Positions 60,330-64,000 of a stretch of 64,000 nt of DNA are shown piece after piece (position 1 is the stretch's first letter; the number at the start of each line of letters is the position of its first letter). Below the pieces are notes generated by a model that saw nothing but the letters and a program-made list of their open reading frames with translations, had not been told where the DNA came from and made no database searches. The position numbers were made by a program, and so were the translations under genes. The DNA is from Streptomyces sp. NBC_00390. Its GTDB lineage: Bacteria > Actinomycetota > Actinomycetes > Streptomycetales > Streptomycetaceae. The DNA is taken from positions 6,014,001 through 6,078,000 of the forward strand of contig NZ_CP107945.1 in the NCBI RefSeq assembly GCF_036057275.1, written 5' to 3'.

Positions 60330-60365
60330 CTGGGGGAGGGGCGGAGTGCCGTGCCCCTCCCCCAG
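60330..60365 (-). terminator. Terminator of the multicopper oxidase gene
   Basis: CTGGGGGAGGGGC (60330-60342) and GCCCCTCCCCCAG (60353-60365) are perfect 13-bp arms around 10 bases, starting 3 bp after the stop codon. Confidence 0.88.
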
Positions 60366-60368
60366 GGG

Positions 60369-62036
60369 CTACGAGCGGTAGGCGAGAGTCGTCATCATCC
60401 CGGACTCCCCGTGGTAGAGGTTGTGGCAGTGCAGCATCCACAGGCCGGGGTTCTCCGCGTCGAAGTCCGCGACCAGTTTCCGGTGCGGCAGGATCGCGGC
60501 CGTGTCCTTGCGGGCGCCGCGGCCGTTGACGCCCGTCACCGCGAAGGTGTGGCCGTGCAAGTGGATGGGATGCCACATGTCCGTGGTGTTGATGAACACC
60601 ACGCGCACCCGCTCTCCGGAGCGCACCGGGATACGCCGGTCCGGGGAGTAGGGCTTCCCGTCGAACGCCCAGTCGAACTTCTTCATGCCGCCGGTCAGCT
60701 TGATCTTGATGAGGCGGTCGTACTTGCCCCGCCGGTCGAGGGCCACCGACTCGTCGGGCTCCAGCGTGTAGGCCGACGGCAGCACCTTCCGGCCGAGCTC
60801 CGCCGGACGTGCCCCGGACTCCGGGCGTGCCCCGCCCGAGGTGCGCAGGACGGCCATCGACGACGCCTTCTTGCCCTCGGCCACCGCGGTGAGCGGAAAG
60901 GTTCCGTCCTTGGCGGTGACCAGCACGTCGTACCGCTCGCCCATGCCCAGGAGCAGGGCGTCGGTCGTGACGTGCTTGACCGGGAAGCCGTCGGTGTGGG
61001 TGACCGTGAGCCGGTGACCGCCCAGCGCCACCCGGAAGGCCGTGTCACCGCCCGCGTTGATGATGCGCAGCCGGATGCGGTCGCCGGGGTTGGCGCGGAA
61101 CTGCGTGGGGTCCTCCGCCGTCCGCCCGTTGATCAGGAAGTACGGGTAGTCGACATCGCCCGCCTCACCGCCGAGCAGCTTGCTCCGGGACCCCGTCAGC
61201 ACCCGGGACGGGCCGCGCCGGCCGGGGTGCGCCGAGGGTGACGCGGCCCGGGACCCGGACTTGGCGGCCCCGTGGCCGCCGTGGCCGCCGCCCGCGTGGT
61301 CCATGCCTTTGTTGAGATCGGCGAGCACCTCGTCCGGAGTCGAGCCGTCGACCCCGTCGACCCAGTCGTCAAGGACGACGACCCACTCCTTGTCGTACGA
61401 CAGCGGCTCCTTCGGGTCTTCGACGATCAGCGGGGTGTACAGCCCGCGGTCCAGCTGCACACCCGTGTGCGGATGGAACCAGTGCGTCCCCGGGTCGGGC
61501 ACCGTGAAGCGGTACCTGAACTGCTCACCCGGCCGGATCGGCGCCTGCGTCACATGCGGCACACCGTCCATGTCGTTGCGCATCCTGATGCCGTGGCAGT
61601 GCAGCGTGGTGTCCTCGGGCAGATGGTTGGCGAGGGTGAGGTCGAGGATGTCCCCGGCCGTGACCCGTACCTCCCGGCCCGGCAGATCGTCCCCGTAGGC
61701 CCAGGTCCTGACGGTCCGGCCGCCGCCGAGTTCGACCGTGGTCGCGGTGGCCGTGACCCGCACCTTCCGTACCCGGCCCGAGCTGTGGCGTTCAGCCTCG
61801 GCCGCCTGGACCTCCTTGCCGTCGGGGGAGACATAACCGTTCGGCCTGGCCACTCCGTCGTTGGGCGGGGAGTCGTGGCGGGAGCCGTGGGAGGGGCCGT
61901 GGGAGGGGCCGTGCGCGGGGCGCCGGCCAGCTGCTCCGTGGCCGTCGTCGGCGGATGAACAGGCGGCCAGAAATCCCGTACAGGCCGCGGCGATCGATGC
62001 TCCGAGCACGGAGCGGCGCGTGATGTGCCTACGCAT
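60369..62036 (-). CDS. Multicopper oxidase (Tat-exported lipoprotein)
   Basis: A Tat lipoprotein signal (MRRHITRRSVLGASIAAACTGFLAAC) is followed by a His-rich low-complexity segment (HGPSHGPSHGSRHD). Three cupredoxin domains follow. Copper ligands are in LHCHGIRMRNDM, GTHWFHPHTGVQ, WHPIHLHGHTF and MLHCHNLYHGESGM, which form the T1 site and the trinuclear cluster. A second His/Gly stretch (HAGGGHGGHG) lies mid-protein. It should oxidise Cu(I), phenols or metals outside the cell. GAGGT precedes ATG 62036. Confidence 0.93.
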   Translation of the reverse strand: MRRHITRRSVLGASIAAACTGFLAACSSADDGHGAAGRRPAHGPSHGPSHGSRHDSPPNDGVARPNGYVSPDGKEVQAAEAERHSSGRVRKVRVTATATTVELGGGRTVRTWAYGDDLPGREVRVTAGDILDLTLANHLPEDTTLHCHGIRMRNDMDGVPHVTQAPIRPGEQFRYRFTVPDPGTHWFHPHTGVQLDRGLYTPLIVEDPKEPLSYDKEWVVVLDDWVDGVDGSTPDEVLADLNKGMDHAGGGHGGHGAAKSGSRAASPSAHPGRRGPSRVLTGSRSKLLGGEAGDVDYPYFLINGRTAEDPTQFRANPGDRIRLRIINAGGDTAFRVALGGHRLTVTHTDGFPVKHVTTDALLLGMGERYDVLVTAKDGTFPLTAVAEGKKASSMAVLRTSGGARPESGARPAELGRKVLPSAYTLEPDESVALDRRGKYDRLIKIKLTGGMKKFDWAFDGKPYSPDRRIPVRSGERVRVVFINTTDMWHPIHLHGHTFAVTGVNGRGARKDTAAILPHRKLVADFDAENPGLWMLHCHNLYHGESGMMTTLAYRS

Positions 62037-62124
62037 GACTGATTGCACCTCGTGAGGGTGTCGAAGGGTGTGCGGAGGAAGCGCGTGCCCCGCCTGCGCT
62101 CCTGCGCAAGCGGTGGACGCGCTC

Positions 62125-62526
62125 CTATATCCGCAGCACCGACACCCGGGCGAGCACACCCGTCACCGGTGGTGCGTTCGCCCGCAGCGTGTGCGGCAAC
62201 CAGGCCCAGGACGCGGACGACAGATCGACCCGGCCGCTCAGCGCCCGCCGTACGACCAGCAGCGCGAGACCCCACGCGCCGAGCACGGCGAGACAGACCG
62301 AGGCGGGGTCCATGGCGGGGACGGGTGCGTGCTCCTCGACGGCCGGTACATCCGCCACGCGGGCGTGATACGGCTGTACGGAGGTGTGGCCGGTGTGCGC
62401 GGGCCGGTGAGCCGCGTGCCCGGATTCCGCCGACGGATGGCCCGTGGTGTGCATGGCGGCGATCCCGCAGAGCAGCGCAACGAGCAGTATCAACTGCCCC
62501 CAGCGCGTACCCCGATGATCGGCCAT
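62125..62526 (-). CDS. DUF6153-like small membrane protein
   Basis: The 133-aa protein has a hydrophobic N-terminal segment (LILLVALLCGIAAMHTTGH), a His-rich central loop (SGHAAHRPAHTGHTSVQPYHAR) and a second helix (VCLAVLGAWGLALLVVRRAL). This is the layout of DUF6153 proteins, commonly found next to copper-handling genes. The His-rich loop would face outside and could bind copper. It lies 88 bp upstream of the multicopper oxidase start on the same strand. Confidence 0.8.
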   Translation of the reverse strand: MADHRGTRWGQLILLVALLCGIAAMHTTGHPSAESGHAAHRPAHTGHTSVQPYHARVADVPAVEEHAPVPAMDPASVCLAVLGAWGLALLVVRRALSGRVDLSSASWAWLPHTLRANAPPVTGVLARVSVLRI

Positions 62527-62623
62527 GAACCGGAGCCTACCCCCTCAGGGTATGCATGGCATGTGCAGCACCGGCGGTCCGTCCCGGCGGGCCGCCGGCG
62601 CCGTTGCGCATCCGAAGGGCAGG

Positions 62624-63040
62624 TCAGGTCGCGTAGACCCGCTCGCACCATCCGGCGAGCTGCTCCTCCGTCAGGTGCTGGGCCAGATCGGCCTCGCTGA
62701 TCATCCCGACCAGGCGCTTGCGCTCGATCACCGGAAGCCTGCGTATCTGATGGCCCTGCATCTCCTGCAGTACCGCGTCCACATCCGCACCCGCGTCGAT
62801 CCAGCGCGGCGTGCCCTTGGCCATGTCGCCCGCCGTGACCTGCGACGGATCGTGACCCATGGCGACACAGCCGATGACGATGTCGCGGTCGGTGAGGATG
62901 CCGCACAGCCGTTCGTTCTCGTCCGCTATGGGCAGCGAGCCCACATTCAGCTCACGCATCAGCTGCGCGGCCCTGTCGAGGGTCTCGTGGGAGGGGATCC
63001 ACTGAGCCCCGGGATGCATGATGTCCTTGGCGGTGGTCAT
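62624..63040 (-). CDS. CBS-domain pair protein
   Basis: The 138-aa protein consists of two CBS motifs: AKDIMHPGAQWIPSHETLDRAAQLMRELNVGSLPIADENERLCGILTDRDIV-type spacing (4-57) and a second at 70-125 ending RLPVIERKRLVGMISEADLAQHL. Standalone CBS pairs bind adenine nucleotides and regulate partners. AGGAGG precedes ATG 63040. The partner is not evident from neighbours. Confidence 0.92.
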   Translation of the reverse strand: MTTAKDIMHPGAQWIPSHETLDRAAQLMRELNVGSLPIADENERLCGILTDRDIVIGCVAMGHDPSQVTAGDMAKGTPRWIDAGADVDAVLQEMQGHQIRRLPVIERKRLVGMISEADLAQHLTEEQLAGWCERVYAT

Positions 63041-63222
63041 GGGTGTGTGCCTCCTGGATGCCGTACGGCCCCGAGCGCAACCCATTGTCGTTGGGCCGTT
63101 CGGGGTACGCGACCGCAGCCGCCGGACGCCCGGACCACCCGTTCCCGTGAAACGCCCCGGGCCCGCCCGGTCCGCGCGGCGGCGGACCGGGCGGGCCCGG
63201 GAAGGTCACGCGGGGGCGTGCC

Positions 63223-63879
63223 TCAGGTCAGCACCTCGGCGCCGCGCTGGTGCAGCATGTCGACCATGAGCTCCACCTCCGAGCGCTGGGCGTCCACCAT
63301 GTCCTGAGCGAGTCTGCGCTCGGTGTCCACGGTGCACAGCTTCGCGCACTCCTCGGCCATGGCCGCGCCGCCGTTGTGGTGGTTGATCATGAGCTGGAGG
63401 TAGAAGACCTCGGCCTGCTTGCCGTTCAGCCCGCCCAGCCGCTCGAGGTCGGCCTTGGTCGCCATGCCCGGCATCAGCGGACCGTCCTCGGCCTCCTGGG
63501 TGCCGTGGCCGCCGTGCCCGGACGTGCCCTTCCCCTTCATCCAGGCCATCGGCGCCTCGTCGGCGGCGACCTTCGGCAGACCCCACAGGTCCAGCCAGCC
63601 CAGCATCATGCCGCGCTGGTTCGCCTGGGTGTTGGCGATGTCGTACGCGAGCCTGCGCACCTGGTCGTTCCGTGTGCGGTCCCGGACGATGAAGGACATC
63701 TCCACGGCCTGCTGATGATGGACCGACATGTCCCGGGCGAAGCCGGCGTCCGCCGAGTCCGCCGTCGGGGTACGGGCTGCGGCCGGGTCGCCGCTGCCCG
63801 CGGTGGCGACCGTGGCGGCCCCGGCGAACAGCAGAGCCAGCACGACGGCCGTGATGGCGGCCCAGTGCGTGCGCGTCAT
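63223..63879 (-). CDS. DUF305-family exported protein
   Basis: One N-terminal membrane segment (HWAAITAVVLALLFAGAATVATA) exposes a ferritin-like helical domain. DUF305 hallmarks are FARDMSVHHQQAVEMSFIV near 58-76 and LQLMINHHNGGAAMAEECAKL near 170-190; the HH pairs suggest metal binding. The middle holds a Gly/His segment (SGHGGHG). GGGGAG precedes ATG 63879. It starts 5 bp after the DUF3105 stop, so the two form one operon. Confidence 0.9.
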   Translation of the reverse strand: MTRTHWAAITAVVLALLFAGAATVATAGSGDPAAARTPTADSADAGFARDMSVHHQQAVEMSFIVRDRTRNDQVRRLAYDIANTQANQRGMMLGWLDLWGLPKVAADEAPMAWMKGKGTSGHGGHGTQEAEDGPLMPGMATKADLERLGGLNGKQAEVFYLQLMINHHNGGAAMAEECAKLCTVDTERRLAQDMVDAQRSEVELMVDMLHQRGAEVLT

Positions 63880-63884
63880 GCCCG

Positions 63885-64000
63885 TCACTCCCCGCTCAGC
63901 CCGCCCGTGCACGCCGCGCCCTTCTCCGGCGTCTGGGGGCCGTTCACGTACTTGGTGAAGAACTGTCCCACCCGCGGGTCGTCGGCCGAGTCAACGGTCA
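63885..64000 (-). CDS. DUF3105-family protein, C-terminal part
   Basis: Only the last 37 codons are in the window, ending ADDPRVGQFFTKYVNGPQTPEKGAACTGG-type sequence and a TGA at 63885-63887. The FxxxYxNGPQTPExGxxC ending is the DUF3105 C-terminal pattern. These exported proteins usually accompany DUF305 genes. The N-terminus lies beyond the right edge. Confidence 0.75.
   Translation of the reverse strand, partial: TVDSADDPRVGQFFTKYVNGPQTPEKGAACTGGLSGE

Overview
The window is very GC-rich, has strong third-position GC bias, many GTG starts and dense two-strand gene packing. Its gene set is chromosomal Streptomyces (or a close Streptomycetaceae relative): an RNase H/phosphatase fusion next to a zinc-ribbon protein and a Nif3 protein, rnpB, a SARP/NB-ARC/TPR regulator, a LAXTG surface protein with a TTA leucine codon, F420 chemistry and a DmdR-type iron box. 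Nothing looks like a prophage, plasmid or secondary-metabolite cluster. It reads as core and near-core chromosome, marked by small insertions, decaying genes and repeats.

Layout. 1-5.6 kb: end of an SDR gene, a repeat-rich gap, two poorly characterised genes, then the coupled trio nif3, zinc-ribbon protein, RNase H/phosphatase. 5.6-13.4 kb: a frameshifted NAD epimerase, a GNAT acetyltransferase, KDPG aldolase, YaaA, an RNB ribonuclease, a MerR/membrane-protein operon whose promoter has textbook MerR geometry, a Uma2 protein and rnpB. 13.4-23.3 kb: an acidic hypothetical, the LAXTG surface protein, a SUKH protein, a TetR/SDR divergent pair with two identical operators, a polysaccharide deacetylase lipoprotein, a Nudix hydrolase, a GH15 enzyme and an I36-type secreted protein. 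23.5-30.3 kb: a nitrate/sulfonate-type ABC importer, MazG-like, MarR and SnoaL-like genes, a MITE-like element, a hypothetical and an SDR.

30.4-44 kb: PhoD, a Bcr/CflA exporter, a second MITE-like element sitting on the promoter of an Rsm22-type methyltransferase, a TetR, a prim-pol-domain protein, then a decaying iron region. There a lipoprotein gene is followed by remnants of the ferrous-iron permease efeU and the haem-importer ATPase hmuV, joined by a deletion scar. PhzF and an iron-box-controlled haem oxygenase come next, then map, a small conserved protein, an MFS exporter and a hypothetical. 44-53.4 kb: NADPH-F420 reductase, a small membrane protein, a site-2 protease, the large SARP regulator, a DrrAB-like ABC exporter, a cupin and panB. 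53.5-64 kb: an MFS/TetR pair with a 19-bp palindromic operator, an exo/endonuclease/phosphatase-family membrane protein, a second MFS exporter, nadE, and a copper-flavoured run (multicopper oxidase, DUF6153, CBS, DUF305, DUF3105) that leaves the window.

Recurring themes: several promoters place a -10 box 6-7 bases before the start codon, implying leaderless mRNAs. Palindromic operators sit exactly where local regulators should act. At least three copies of a structured repeat share a core hairpin with compensatory base changes. All functional names rest on reading motifs by eye; no database search was possible.
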